Source of the DNA: Pseudarthrobacter sp. BIM B-2242
Lineage (GTDB): Bacteria > Actinomycetota > Actinomycetes > Actinomycetales > Micrococcaceae
Reading direction: 5' to 3'
NCBI RefSeq assembly: GCF_014764445.1
Contig: NZ_CP061721.1
Coordinates: forward strand, 1,116,001 to 1,180,000
DNA: 64,000 nt
How positions within the stretch are numbered: the first letter of the stretch is position 1; each line of letters opens with the position of its first letter. The notes under the pieces were generated by a model that saw nothing but the letters and a program-made list of their open reading frames with translations, was not told the DNA's origin and searched no databases. The translations under genes and the position numbers were made by a program. Shown one piece after another: positions 43,684 through 54,029 of this stretch.

Positions 43684-44319
43684 ATGCAGGCCATCAATGA
43701 ATTCATCCTCGCTGCCGCCGGACAGCCGTGGGTGCTCCTGCTTGTACTGGCCTGCTGCCTGATCGACGGGTTCTTCCCGCCGATCCCCAGCGAATCCGTG
43801 GTGGTCGGCCTGGCCGCCGTGGCCGCCACGGCGGACGTCCCCAACCCCTGGCTGCTGATGCTCGTGGCGGGCCTGGGGGCGTTCTCCGGCGACAACATCG
43901 CCTACCTCATCGGACGCCGCGTGGGGACCAGGCGCTGGCACTGGATGCGGGGCCCCCGGATGCAGAGCGCGTTCCGCTGGGCCGGGCATGAATTGAGGAA
44001 GCGGCCGGCATCACTGATCCTCGTGGCGCGCTTCATCCCCATCGGGCGGGTGGCCGTTAATCTCACCGCCGGCGTAACCCGCTATCCGCATCTCCGCTTC
44101 GTGGGCCTGACGGTCCTCTCCGCCACCCTCTGGGCCTCCTATTCCGTGGGGATCGGACTTTTTTTCGGCCAGTGGTTTGAGAACAACCACTTCCTCGGCG
44201 CCGTCATCGCAATCATCTGTGCGGTGGGCCTGGGAATCGTCGTGGACCTGATTATCAACCGCGTCCGGGGCAAAGTTCCGGTTGTGGAGCGGCTGAAGGA
44301 TCCTGACGCCCAGGGATGA
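43684..44319 (+). CDS. DedA family membrane protein, first copy
   Basis: Membrane protein of 211 residues with about five hydrophobic segments. DedA/Tvp38 pattern: FFPPIPSESVV after helix 1, GAFSGDNIAYLIGRRVG and the conserved RFIPIGRVAVNLTAG. DedA proteins act in lipid-carrier recycling and membrane homeostasis (undecaprenyl-phosphate or phospholipid flipping has been shown for relatives). ATG 43684 is five bases after deoA. Its link with nucleoside salvage is not obvious. Confidence 0.9.
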   Translation: MQAINEFILAAAGQPWVLLLVLACCLIDGFFPPIPSESVVVGLAAVAATADVPNPWLLMLVAGLGAFSGDNIAYLIGRRVGTRRWHWMRGPRMQSAFRWAGHELRKRPASLILVARFIPIGRVAVNLTAGVTRYPHLRFVGLTVLSATLWASYSVGIGLFFGQWFENNHFLGAVIAIICAVGLGIVVDLIINRVRGKVPVVERLKDPDAQG

Positions 44320-44415
44320 GTTGCGGGCGTAGCGGGCGGCCTCCCGGGCATGGGACACTGAAGGGCGATTAACGTCACTTCCGGCAGCAGCATTTCGTCT
44401 AGGAGCAGCACCCGC

Positions 44416-45144
44416 GTGGAGTTTATTAATGAGGCCGTGCTCCATGCAGCGGGCCAGTGGTGGATCTACCCCGTCCTGCTGATGTTTTTCTTCATTGACG
44501 GCTTCGCCATGGTGGTTCCCAGCGAAACGCTGATTGTGGCCCTCGCAGCGTTCTCAAGGCATAGCGGGGAGCCCAATCTGTGGATCCTCGGCGCGACAGC
44601 CCTGGTAGGTGCCATCGCCGGAGACAATATGGCCTTTATGCTGGGCCGCAAGATCGGCTTGGAACGCTGGAAATGGATGCGCCGGCCCAAAATCCAGAAA
44701 GCCTTCGGCTGGGCACGGTACGAGCTGGACAAGCGCGGTGCCGTCCTGATCTTCACTGCGCGCTACATCCCGTGGGGCCGTGTTGCCGTTAACTATGTGG
44801 CCGGCAGCACCGGGTTCGGGCACCGCCGCTTCTTCCTTCTGGACGCTTTCGCCTGCCTCACCTGGGTTGGCTACTCCATCGGCATTGGCCTGCTCGCCAG
44901 CTCCTTCCCCTGGCTGCACCACAACCCCCTGCTGAGCGCTGGCATCGCCGTTGTGTTTGCGATCGTGCTCGGCATCCTGATCGACCACCTCCTGCGGATG
45001 TGGCACAAGCACCTGGCCCGCAAGGATGCGGAAACCGTGGACGAATGGCTCGACGGCGGACCGGAAGGTGCGCTGCCCGTCCCCGCCACGGGATCACCCC
45101 TCCTGGCGGCCGCACCGGCGGATGCCGAGCAGCACGGAAAGTAG
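44416..45144 (+). CDS. DedA family membrane protein, second copy
   Basis: Paralogue of the preceding protein, 242 residues, from GTG 44416. Shared blocks are GAIAGDNMAFMLGRKIG and RYIPWGRVAVNYVAG; VVPSETLIVALAAF follows helix 1. It has an extra C-terminal cytoplasmic tail (about 35 residues, Ala/Pro-rich with DEWLDGGPEG). About 95 bases separate the two, enough for a separate promoter. Tandem DedA genes suggest duplication and divergence. Confidence 0.9.
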   Translation: MEFINEAVLHAAGQWWIYPVLLMFFFIDGFAMVVPSETLIVALAAFSRHSGEPNLWILGATALVGAIAGDNMAFMLGRKIGLERWKWMRRPKIQKAFGWARYELDKRGAVLIFTARYIPWGRVAVNYVAGSTGFGHRRFFLLDAFACLTWVGYSIGIGLLASSFPWLHHNPLLSAGIAVVFAIVLGILIDHLLRMWHKHLARKDAETVDEWLDGGPEGALPVPATGSPLLAAAPADAEQHGK

Positions 45145-45183
45145 CGGCTGGCATAAGCCGCCTGCCGACCCTAAGGTTGGAAC

Positions 45184-46338
45184 GTGACTGAGCCTATTGT
45201 TGACGCTGCCCATGCCATCGATTTCGACCTGAAGAGCCTGCCCAAGGTTTCGCTTCACGACCACCTGGACGGTGGTCTGCGTCCCGCCACCATCATCGAA
45301 CTGGCTGAGGCTGTTGGCCACACGCTCCCGTCCACTGATCCTGTGGCCCTTGGCCAGTGGTTCCGCGAATCCGCCGACTCCGGTTCGCTGGTCAGGTACC
45401 TGGAAACCTTCGACCACACCGTCGCCGTAATGCAGACCAAGGAAGGCCTGTTCCGCGTCGCCAAGGAATTTGTCGAGGACCTGGCGGACGACGGCGTGGT
45501 GTACGGCGAAGTGCGCTGGGCACCCGAGCAGCACCTCCAGAAGGGGCTCACCTTGGACGAGGCTGTTGAAGCAGTGCAGGAAGGCCTCGAAGCCGGCGTT
45601 GACGCCGTGGCCGAGGGCGGCCGCGAAATTCAGGTGGGCCAGCTGATCACCGCCATGCGCCACGCCGACCGCGGCCAGGAAATCGCCGAACTCGCCGTCC
45701 GCCACCGCAACCGGGGCGCTGTCGGGTTTGACATCGCCGGCGCCGAGGACGGCTTCCTGCCGTCCCGCTTCAAGGACGCCTTCACCTACCTGGCCCGGCA
45801 CAACTTCCCCGCGACCGTCCACGCCGGCGAGGCCGCCGGACTCGAAAGCATCCAGTCCGCGCTGGTGGACGGCCGGGCCCTTCGGCTGGGCCACGGCGTC
45901 CGCATTGCCGAGGACATCCTGGTGGAGTTCGGCGACGACGATGACACGGACGGCTCCGAGGCAGGGGAAGACAGCATTGGCCTGGTAACCCTCGGCGATC
46001 TGTCCAGCTGGGTCCGGGACCGCGGCATCGCCTTGGAGATCTGCCCCTCCTCGAACCTCCAGACCGGTGCCATTGCCGGGTTCGGTGAAGGCATCGAGAG
46101 CCACCCCCTGGACATGCTTTACCAGCTGGGCTTCAACGTCACCATCAACACGGACAACCGGCTGATGAGCGGCGTCACCCTGACGGACGAATTCGAGCTC
46201 CTCGTGGAAACGTTCGACTACGACCTCGATGACCTGCTGGAGCTCACGCTGAATGCCGCCGAAGCCTCGTTCCTGCCGCTGGAGGAGAAGGAAGCGCTGG
46301 TGGAGTACATCAACGACACCTACGCCAACCTTGGCTGA
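45184..46338 (+). CDS. add: Adenosine deaminase
   Basis: Converts adenosine to inosine in purine salvage, 384 residues. Zinc ligands and active site are in SLHDHLDGGLRP, VHAGEAAG (His-Glu) and RLGHGVRIAED, with NTDNRLMSG near the end. An acidic insertion (GDDDDTDGSEAGEDS) lies after the GHGVRIAED block. GTG 45184 is the start. It closes the salvage enzymes that follow the importer, and overlaps the mazG start by eight bases. Confidence 0.96.
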   Translation: MTEPIVDAAHAIDFDLKSLPKVSLHDHLDGGLRPATIIELAEAVGHTLPSTDPVALGQWFRESADSGSLVRYLETFDHTVAVMQTKEGLFRVAKEFVEDLADDGVVYGEVRWAPEQHLQKGLTLDEAVEAVQEGLEAGVDAVAEGGREIQVGQLITAMRHADRGQEIAELAVRHRNRGAVGFDIAGAEDGFLPSRFKDAFTYLARHNFPATVHAGEAAGLESIQSALVDGRALRLGHGVRIAEDILVEFGDDDDTDGSEAGEDSIGLVTLGDLSSWVRDRGIALEICPSSNLQTGAIAGFGEGIESHPLDMLYQLGFNVTINTDNRLMSGVTLTDEFELLVETFDYDLDDLLELTLNAAEASFLPLEEKEALVEYINDTYANLG

Positions 46339-47044
46339 CGGGGTTCCCGTCGACAAGGCTCCCGTCGAGCGCCTTATAGAGGTTGTAGCCCGGCTGCGGG
46401 AGCACTGCCCCTGGATGGCGGCCCTCACCCATGCCTCGCTGGTGGAGTACCTCCTCGAGGAAGCCTATGAGGTGGCCGAGACCATCGAGACCGGCGCGGA
46501 TGATGCCGAACTCCGCGGCGAACTGGGCGACGTGCTGCTCCAGGTGGTGCTGCACGCCCGGCTCGCTGAGGAGCGCGGCTCGTTTATGTTCGACGACGTC
46601 GCGCGCGGCATCAGCGCCAAGATGGTCCGCCGCAACCCGCACGTGTTCAGGCCTGACGGAACGCTTCAGGACTCTTTCCCGGCCACTGTTGAGGAGATCG
46701 TCCGGAAATGGGACGCGGTGAAGAGCTCGGAACGGCCCGAACGGCGGAGCCCCCTTGAAGGGATCCCGGATGCCCTCCCTGCCCTGGCGAAGGCGCAGAA
46801 GTTCCTGGACCGTGCCGAAAGATCCCCAACCGCCTCCTCCGCCGGCCAGCCCGGCCAGGAAACCCCGCGGTCGTGGGCCCATCCGCGGTCACCGGAGGGC
46901 CCCGACGCAGCTGAGGCCTTCGGGACAGAAGAAGACCTGGGCGACATGCTTCTCGCCGTCGTCGGTTCTGCGCGTGCGCAGGGGTTCGACGCCGAGCGGG
47001 CGCTGCGTGGCGCCATCCGGCGGCGGTTCGAGGCCCCATCATGA
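46331..47044 (+). CDS. mazG: MazG nucleotide pyrophosphohydrolase
   Basis: House-cleaning enzyme that hydrolyses NTPs or altered dNTPs to monophosphates. TTG 46331, overlapping the add stop, gives 237 residues. The conserved EEAYEVAETIE and ELGDVLLQVVLHARLAEE supply the Mg-binding acidic residues; FRPDG and KWDAVKSSER follow. The usual CPWD motif reads CPWM, and the central linker is expanded and Pro-rich. The second helical half is short. Coupling to add groups nucleotide salvage with sanitation; mazG next to eno is common in actinobacteria. Confidence 0.9.
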   Translation: MADGVPVDKAPVERLIEVVARLREHCPWMAALTHASLVEYLLEEAYEVAETIETGADDAELRGELGDVLLQVVLHARLAEERGSFMFDDVARGISAKMVRRNPHVFRPDGTLQDSFPATVEEIVRKWDAVKSSERPERRSPLEGIPDALPALAKAQKFLDRAERSPTASSAGQPGQETPRSWAHPRSPEGPDAAEAFGTEEDLGDMLLAVVGSARAQGFDAERALRGAIRRRFEAPS

Positions 47045-47072
47045 CGTCCGGGTGACGGATAGGGTTCCGTAA

Positions 47073-48458
<1,386 letters not shown>

Positions 48459-48476
48459 TAGCCGCGTAAACCACTG

Positions 48477-48516
48477 ACCGGTGGCTATGGTTGAAAGACC
48501 ATAGCCACCGGTTTTT
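48477..48516 (+). terminator. Terminator of eno
   Basis: Perfect 14-bp arms (ACCGGTGGCTATGG / CCATAGCCACCGGT) around an 8-base loop, followed by a T-run. This is the most canonical rho-independent terminator in the window. Confidence 0.95.
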
Positions 48517-48616
48517 GTTTCGGCCTGCTGCTGGCAGGGCACTTGTGCCAGCAGCAGCCATTTGTTTCAGCGCCAGAGTTGCGGTCCGGAGGCAGACCGC
48601 ACGTTTCAGGAGTGTC

Positions 48617-49312
48617 ATGGCTACCCGCCGTCCCAAAGTTCCCAAGGCCGCTTCCACGCGCAAGTCCGCATCGGACCACGCCGGGGAGGCAGCCGGCACG
48701 GCTGACATCATTCGCGCCGACTTTGGCGGGACGCAAAGCGGTGCGGGAATCGGCAGCGCCCACACCAAAGCCACGCCGCCGAGTGGGACCCCGGCCAAGG
48801 GCTCGAGGGGCGCGGCAGCCACCAGAGGCACACCGGCGAAAGACCCGCCCGCCGCCAAAGCCCGGGGGAGCGCTTCTGCCGGCGGAACCACAAAAGGCGG
48901 GGACGCGCAGGACCACGCCCAGCCAATACCCGCCAAGGCATTCTCCGGACGCATGCTGGCACTCGCTGTCGTCATGATTGCCATCACCATCATGCTCGCT
49001 CCCACCGTCAAGATCTTCTTCGACAAACGCGCCGAGCTCGCCGCCCTCAGCGACGATATCGCCGCCCGCCAGGTGGAGGGGGACAGGCTGCGCCAGCAGA
49101 TCTCGCGCTGGCAGGATCCCAACTATGTGAAACAGCAGGCCCGCGACCGCATTAACATGGTTATGCCGGGCGAAACCGGCTACTGGGTCTTCGGCAGCGA
49201 ACTGCCGGCCGGAACCGGCAGTAGCCAGAACGCCGCAGCAGCGCAAGACCCCGCCGATCTGCCGTGGGTGGATTCCCTGTGGGAGTCCGTCCGGCGCGCG
49301 GCCACAGACTGA
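48617..49312 (+). CDS. ftsB: FtsB/DivIC-type septum formation initiator
   Basis: Bitopic division protein that couples FtsL and FtsQ/DivIB in divisome activation, 231 residues. ATG 48617 has CAGGAG upstream. A long basic and Thr/Ala-rich cytoplasmic N-terminus (about 115 residues) precedes one helix (LALAVVMIAITIMLAP), a coiled coil and the DivIC motif WQDPNYVKQQARDRINMVMPGE. The long N-terminus is typical of actinobacterial orthologues. Order eno-ftsB-DUF501-ppx matches mycobacteria. Confidence 0.93.
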   Translation: MATRRPKVPKAASTRKSASDHAGEAAGTADIIRADFGGTQSGAGIGSAHTKATPPSGTPAKGSRGAAATRGTPAKDPPAAKARGSASAGGTTKGGDAQDHAQPIPAKAFSGRMLALAVVMIAITIMLAPTVKIFFDKRAELAALSDDIAARQVEGDRLRQQISRWQDPNYVKQQARDRINMVMPGETGYWVFGSELPAGTGSSQNAAAAQDPADLPWVDSLWESVRRAATD

Positions 49313-49327
49313 ACCACCAGAGGAAGG

Positions 49328-50011
49328 ATGGCCGCGCCAGTGGAAGCACGTACGGCACCTGAGCCGGAGAAATCCTGCCAGCCATCAGCACATGATCTTG
49401 AAGTACTCAGCAGGCAACTGGGACGGCCGGTGCGCGATGTCGTCGAAATCCCGGCGCGTTGCGTATGCGGCAACCCTTTGGTGGCTGCCACCGCACCGCG
49501 GCTGGGGAACGGCACGCCTTTCCCCACCACGTTCTATCTGACCCACCCGGTGATCACCTCTGCAGTCTCGCGGCTTGAAGCTGCCGGGCTGATGAACGAG
49601 ATGAATGAGCGGCTCACCGCGGATGAGCCGCTGGCCGCTGCCTACCGTGCCGCGCACGAGGACTACCTCGCCGCCCGGGCCGGCATCGGCGAGCGGGCGG
49701 GCATAGGGGCGGTCCCGGAAATCGACGGCATCTCCGCCGGAGGCATGCCCACGCGCGTCAAGTGCCTGCATGTACTGGTGGGGCACTCCCTGGCTGCCGG
49801 GCCAGGCGTGAACCCCCTGGGCGACGAAGCCATCGCCGGCATCAGCGAATGGTGGACGGCAGACCGCTGCTACTGCGCGGGCGCCTGGGACACTGCCGGG
49901 GAAGCACCCTCCCGGGACCTGAGCCGGCACGGACCGCAGGGCCTGCCGGACATCGTGGGCCGTCCCGCCCCGGTCCGCAGAACCGCCGGCGCGCCGGAAG
50001 CCGGTTCGTGA
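49328..50011 (+). CDS. DUF501 family protein
   Basis: Conserved actinobacterial protein of 227 residues, function unknown. DUF501 features are the N-terminal RQLGRPVRDVVEIPARCVCGNP, the block FPTTFYLTHPVITSAVSRLEA, and GGMPTRVKCLHVLVGHSLAAG with WWTADRCYCAGAWD near the end. Cys/His content suggests a metal site. It is fixed between divIC and ppx in many actinobacteria. It overlaps the ppx start (GTGA). Confidence 0.93.
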   Translation: MAAPVEARTAPEPEKSCQPSAHDLEVLSRQLGRPVRDVVEIPARCVCGNPLVAATAPRLGNGTPFPTTFYLTHPVITSAVSRLEAAGLMNEMNERLTADEPLAAAYRAAHEDYLAARAGIGERAGIGAVPEIDGISAGGMPTRVKCLHVLVGHSLAAGPGVNPLGDEAIAGISEWWTADRCYCAGAWDTAGEAPSRDLSRHGPQGLPDIVGRPAPVRRTAGAPEAGS

Positions 50012-50955
50012 CCCGCGTCGCCGCCATTGACTGCGGCACCAACTCCATCCGCCTGCTCATCGCCGATGTGGACCGCAGCAACGGGACGGCCAAACTGACC
50101 GACGTGGTCCGCGAAATGCGTGTTGTCCGGCTGGGCCAGGGCGTGGATGCCACAGGTGAGCTGGCCCCGGAGGCGCTGGAGCGCACGTTCGCGGCCACGG
50201 CCGACTACGCCGCGCTGATCCGCGAACACGGCGCGGAGTCTGTACGTTTTGTGGCCACCTCGGCCAGCAGGGATGCCCGCAACCGCCATGTTTTTGTGGA
50301 CGGAATCCGGGACCTGCTGGGCGTCGAGCCGGAGGTCATTTCCGGCGACGAAGAGGCCGCCCTGTCCTTCGCAGGGGCAAGCAGCGTCCTGCCTATCCAC
50401 GACGGCGATCAGGTCCTGGTGGTTGATCTCGGCGGCGGAAGCACTGAGTTCGTCCTCGGCACCCCCAACGGTGTCACAGCCGCCAAGTCGGTGGACATCG
50501 GCTGCGTCCGCCTGACGGAACGGCACCTGCACAGCGACCCGCCAACTGCGGAACAGATCGCCGCCGCAGAGGCCGACGTCGACGCCGCCATCACCCGCGC
50601 GGGGGTGGACGTTCCGCTGGAACGCGCCACCGCCGTCGTCGGCGTTGCAGGCTCCATTACCACCATTACAGCCCATGCCCTTCGCCTGCCGGAATACTCC
50701 CCGGCGGCGATCCATGGAGCTGAACTGCCGATTGCCACCATCACCGCAGCCGCCGCCGACCTCCTGGCCATGACCAGGGCAGAACGTGCCGGCCTGCCGT
50801 ACATGCACCCGGGCAGGGTGGACGTGATGGGTGCCGGCGGGCTGGTGTGGGGCCGGATCCTGGAGCGGCTGCAGTCACTCAGCGCGGGGCGGATCGTCAC
50901 AGCCACTGCCAGCGAACACGATATTCTTGATGGTATTGCCCTGAGCCTCAACTGA
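50008..50955 (+). CDS. ppx: Exopolyphosphatase / guanosine pentaphosphatase (Ppx/GppA)
   Basis: Releases phosphate from polyphosphate or hydrolyses pppGpp; 315 residues, matching the short two-domain actinobacterial type without the C-terminal HD-like domain. GTG 50008 overlaps the DUF501 stop. ASKHA phosphate loops are AIDCGTNSIRLLIAD and VVDLGGGSTEFVLG, with the catalytic Glu in SGDEEAALSFAG. The final VDVMGAGGLVWGRIL is typical. Co-transcribed from the divIC side. Confidence 0.94.
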   Translation: MTRVAAIDCGTNSIRLLIADVDRSNGTAKLTDVVREMRVVRLGQGVDATGELAPEALERTFAATADYAALIREHGAESVRFVATSASRDARNRHVFVDGIRDLLGVEPEVISGDEEAALSFAGASSVLPIHDGDQVLVVDLGGGSTEFVLGTPNGVTAAKSVDIGCVRLTERHLHSDPPTAEQIAAAEADVDAAITRAGVDVPLERATAVVGVAGSITTITAHALRLPEYSPAAIHGAELPIATITAAAADLLAMTRAERAGLPYMHPGRVDVMGAGGLVWGRILERLQSLSAGRIVTATASEHDILDGIALSLN

Positions 50956-50989
50956 TTCCGGGCATCAGCGCACCAACAGGGGGAGCCGC

Positions 50990-52366
50990 ATGACCAGAGC
51001 AACAGCCCGGTTCCACCGGACCGCCTCGGCACTCCTGGCGATGGCCCTCGCAAGCGTCAGCCTGGCCGCCGGACTGGCGTTCGCGCCCGCCGCACAGGCC
51101 GACGAGGTACGGGATAAGCAGCACTGGCTGGCTGAGTCCGGAATCACCAAGGCCTGGGAGGTTTCCAAGGGTGCCGGCGTTAAGGTCGCAGTGATCGACA
51201 GCGGCGTGGACGCCGGACACCCCGACCTCAAGGGCGCTGTCACCGGGGGTTACGACGCCTCGGGCGCCGGCACGGCCAACGGACAGAAAATCCTTGGCAT
51301 CAAACCCGAACACGGCACGCTGGTGGCCACCATGCTGGCGGGGCGCGGCCACCAGCCGGCCACCCCGTCGGCTTCACCGAGCCCGTCTGCCTCGCCCGTC
51401 GGCCCGGACGGCATTGTGGGGGTGGCACCGGAGGCGGAAATCCTGTCGGTCTCCACCTGGCTGGGTTCGGCCAATCCTGCAGGAAAGAACGATCAGGACC
51501 AGATTCCCGAGGCTGTCCGCTGGGCAGTGGACAACGGAGCCAGGGTCATCAACATCTCCCTGGGCAGCACCACTCCGCAGTGGCCCCAAAGCTGGGACGC
51601 GGCCTTCCTTTACGCCGAGCAAAAAGACGTTGTGATCGTTGCCGCGGCCGGAAACAGGATAGGCGGCAACCTGCAGGTGGGCGCGCCCGCCACCATTCCC
51701 GGCGTCCTGACAGTGGCCGGGCTGGACCGCAAGGGGGCGGCGAGCGTCGACTCATCCTCTCAGGGCATCAGCATCGGTGTGGCGGCGCCGGCGGAGAACC
51801 TCCTCGGCGGACTCCCCGGCGGCGGCTATGCCGAATGGGCGGGCACCTCCGGGGCGGCCCCCATCGTGGCCGGCGTTGCGGCCCTGATCAGGTCCAAGTG
51901 GCCCGACATGAGCGCCAAACAGGTCATCAACAGGATCGTCAGCACAGCCAAGGACGCCGGCCCTGCGGGAAAGGACCCGCTGTACGGCTTCGGTGTACTC
52001 AATGCCGAGGCTGCCCTGAAGGACACTGTCGCAGAAGCGGCAGTCAACCCGCTCGGCTCCATTTCCGACTGGATCCGGGTCCACCGGCGCGGGAACCTGG
52101 CCACCCCGGCCCCCGTCCCCAGCTCTGAAGTGGCGAGCGCCATCCCCACGCTGCCCGATCCCACGGTGCCCGTGGCGAAGGCGCCGTCCCAGCGGGACAG
52201 CGCCATAGGCGGCGCCGTCGTCATCGGTTCCGCCCTGCTGTTTGTGGCGGTCATCACCGCGGCCGCGTTCCAGCTGCGCAGAGCGGCCCGGGACCCCGGA
52301 TTAGCGGGCGAAGACCCGGATACCGGAGTCGTCGATACGGTCGAATCCGGCGGCAAACGCAGTTAG
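50990..52366 (+). CDS. Secreted, membrane-anchored S8 serine protease (mycosin-like)
   Basis: Subtilisin-family protease of 458 residues with a signal peptide (to about APAAQADE), catalytic triad Asp in VAVIDSGVDAGHPDL, His in EHGTLVATMLAG, Ser in GTSGAAPIVAGVAAL, and a C-terminal helix (AVVIGSALLFVAVITAAAF) followed by RRAARD. This is the layout of mycosins of type VII secretion. A Pro/Ser insertion (SASPSPSASPVG) lies shortly after His. No ESX component is nearby, so a link to secretion is unproven. Confidence 0.9.
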   Translation: MTRATARFHRTASALLAMALASVSLAAGLAFAPAAQADEVRDKQHWLAESGITKAWEVSKGAGVKVAVIDSGVDAGHPDLKGAVTGGYDASGAGTANGQKILGIKPEHGTLVATMLAGRGHQPATPSASPSPSASPVGPDGIVGVAPEAEILSVSTWLGSANPAGKNDQDQIPEAVRWAVDNGARVINISLGSTTPQWPQSWDAAFLYAEQKDVVIVAAAGNRIGGNLQVGAPATIPGVLTVAGLDRKGAASVDSSSQGISIGVAAPAENLLGGLPGGGYAEWAGTSGAAPIVAGVAALIRSKWPDMSAKQVINRIVSTAKDAGPAGKDPLYGFGVLNAEAALKDTVAEAAVNPLGSISDWIRVHRRGNLATPAPVPSSEVASAIPTLPDPTVPVAKAPSQRDSAIGGAVVIGSALLFVAVITAAAFQLRRAARDPGLAGEDPDTGVVDTVESGGKRS

Positions 52367-52400
52367 TGAAGATTTTCACAAAGTGCTGTACTCTTAAATC

Positions 52401-53891
52401 ATGGCAACCACCCCAGAGCTCCAGGACCGTCCCAGGGTACTCGTCGTCGGCGGCGGGTACGTCGGCCTGTACGTAGCACTCAAACTGCAGAAGAAGATCG
52501 CGAATGCCGGTGGCATCGTCACCCTCGTGGATCCACTGCCTTACATGACTTACCAGCCCTTCCTGCCCGAGGTTGCCGGCGGCAACATCGAGGCCCGCCA
52601 CGCAGTGGTCTCCCACCGCCAGCACCTCAAGCAGACTGAACTTATCCAGGGCAGCGTCACCTCGATCGACCACGCCAACCGCACCGCCGTTGTGGCGCCC
52701 GCGGACGGCGGAGGGCACATCGAGATCCCTTACTTTGACATCGTGGTGGCCGCAGGCGCCATCACCCGCACCTTCCCCATCAAGGGACTCGCGGATAAGG
52801 GCATCGGCCTGAAAACCATCGAAGAGGCCGTAGCCCTGCGCAACAAGGTCCTCGAGCGGATCGAAGCTGCGTCCACCATCACGGACCCCGCCGCCCGCGC
52901 CAAGGCCCTGACCTTCGTTGTGGTGGGTGGCGGCTTCGCCGGCATCGAATGCATCACCGAAATGGAAGACCTGGCCCGCGCCGCGGTCAAGAACAACCCG
53001 CGCATCAAACAGGAGGAAGTCCGCTTCGTCCTGGTTGAGGCCATGGGCCGCATCATGCCCGAGGTCACCGCACCCCAGGCCGAATGGGTTGTGGAGCACC
53101 TCCGCAGCCGCGGCATCGAGGTCCTGCTGAACACCTCACTGGACAGCGCCGAAGGCAGCCTCAAGCTCATCAACCTCCCGGACAAGACCCTTGCCCAGGA
53201 ATTCGAAGCGGACACGCTCGTCTGGACTGCCGGTGTACAGGCCAACCCGATGATCCGTTCCTCCGACTTCCCGCTGGAACCGCGCGGCCGCGTCCGCGTC
53301 CTGCCGGACCTTCGCATCGCCGGTGATGAAGGCATCATCGAGAACGCCTGGGCCGCCGGCGACATCGCCGCCGTGCCCGACCTCACGGGCAGCGGCCTGC
53401 CGGACGGCACCTGCGTCCCGAACGCCCAGCACGCCCTGCGCCAGGCCAAGCGCCTCGCCAAGAACCTTTGGGCTTCCCGCTGGGAGAAGCCGCTGAAGGA
53501 CTACAAGCACAAGAACCTTGGTGCTGTGGCCGGCTTCGGCGAGTGGAAGGGTGTTGCCAACATCAGCCTCGTCGGCCGCATCGGCCTGAAGGGCCCGCTG
53601 GCATGGCTTGCACACCGCGGCTACCACGGCATGGCCATGCCCACGGTGGAGCGCAAGATCCGGGTCATCATGGGCTGGATCCTGGCGTTCTTTATGGGCC
53701 GCGACACCACCCAGCTCATCGACCTCGACAACCCGCGCGGCGCCTTCGTCGCTGCTGCCACCCCGGCGCCCAAGCCGGCAGCAGCCCCTGCCCCCGCGGC
53801 ACCTGAGGTGTCAGCCGCAGCAGCGAAGCCGGGCTCCGCTGCTGCCACCAGCGTGGACCCCAAGCAGGCAGTCACTGCAGACGCCAAGTAG
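52401..53891 (+). CDS. ndh: Type II NADH dehydrogenase
   Basis: Non-proton-pumping NADH:quinone oxidoreductase on the inner face of the membrane, 496 residues. FAD loop is VLVVGGGYVGLYVAL and the NADH loop is VVVGGGFAGIECITEME; AWAAGDIAAVPDL near 320 marks FAD binding and the C-terminal segment carries the quinone-site and amphipathic helices. A Pro/Ala-rich tail of about 40 residues ends the protein. It is alone, with a strong terminator. Confidence 0.95.
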   Translation: MATTPELQDRPRVLVVGGGYVGLYVALKLQKKIANAGGIVTLVDPLPYMTYQPFLPEVAGGNIEARHAVVSHRQHLKQTELIQGSVTSIDHANRTAVVAPADGGGHIEIPYFDIVVAAGAITRTFPIKGLADKGIGLKTIEEAVALRNKVLERIEAASTITDPAARAKALTFVVVGGGFAGIECITEMEDLARAAVKNNPRIKQEEVRFVLVEAMGRIMPEVTAPQAEWVVEHLRSRGIEVLLNTSLDSAEGSLKLINLPDKTLAQEFEADTLVWTAGVQANPMIRSSDFPLEPRGRVRVLPDLRIAGDEGIIENAWAAGDIAAVPDLTGSGLPDGTCVPNAQHALRQAKRLAKNLWASRWEKPLKDYKHKNLGAVAGFGEWKGVANISLVGRIGLKGPLAWLAHRGYHGMAMPTVERKIRVIMGWILAFFMGRDTTQLIDLDNPRGAFVAAATPAPKPAAAPAPAAPEVSAAAAKPGSAAATSVDPKQAVTADAK

Positions 53892-53935
53892 GTTAGCCGC
53901 ACCTGGGACCTGAGTAGCGCACTCTCTTCTGTAAC

Positions 53936-53978
53936 GCCCGACGGCGGCTGTCCCCTGCGAGGGACGGCCGCCGTTGGC
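53936..53978 (+). terminator. Terminator of ndh
   Basis: Perfect arms 53941-53954 (ACGGCGGCTGTCCC, pairing allowing one mismatch at the T) and 53961-53974 around a short loop, 45 bases after the stop. Confidence 0.8.
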
Positions 53979-54029
53979 GTCTCCCGGCTCTCTTCGTTTT
54001 AGGGCCCGTCTTCCTTTTAGACTGGCAGG

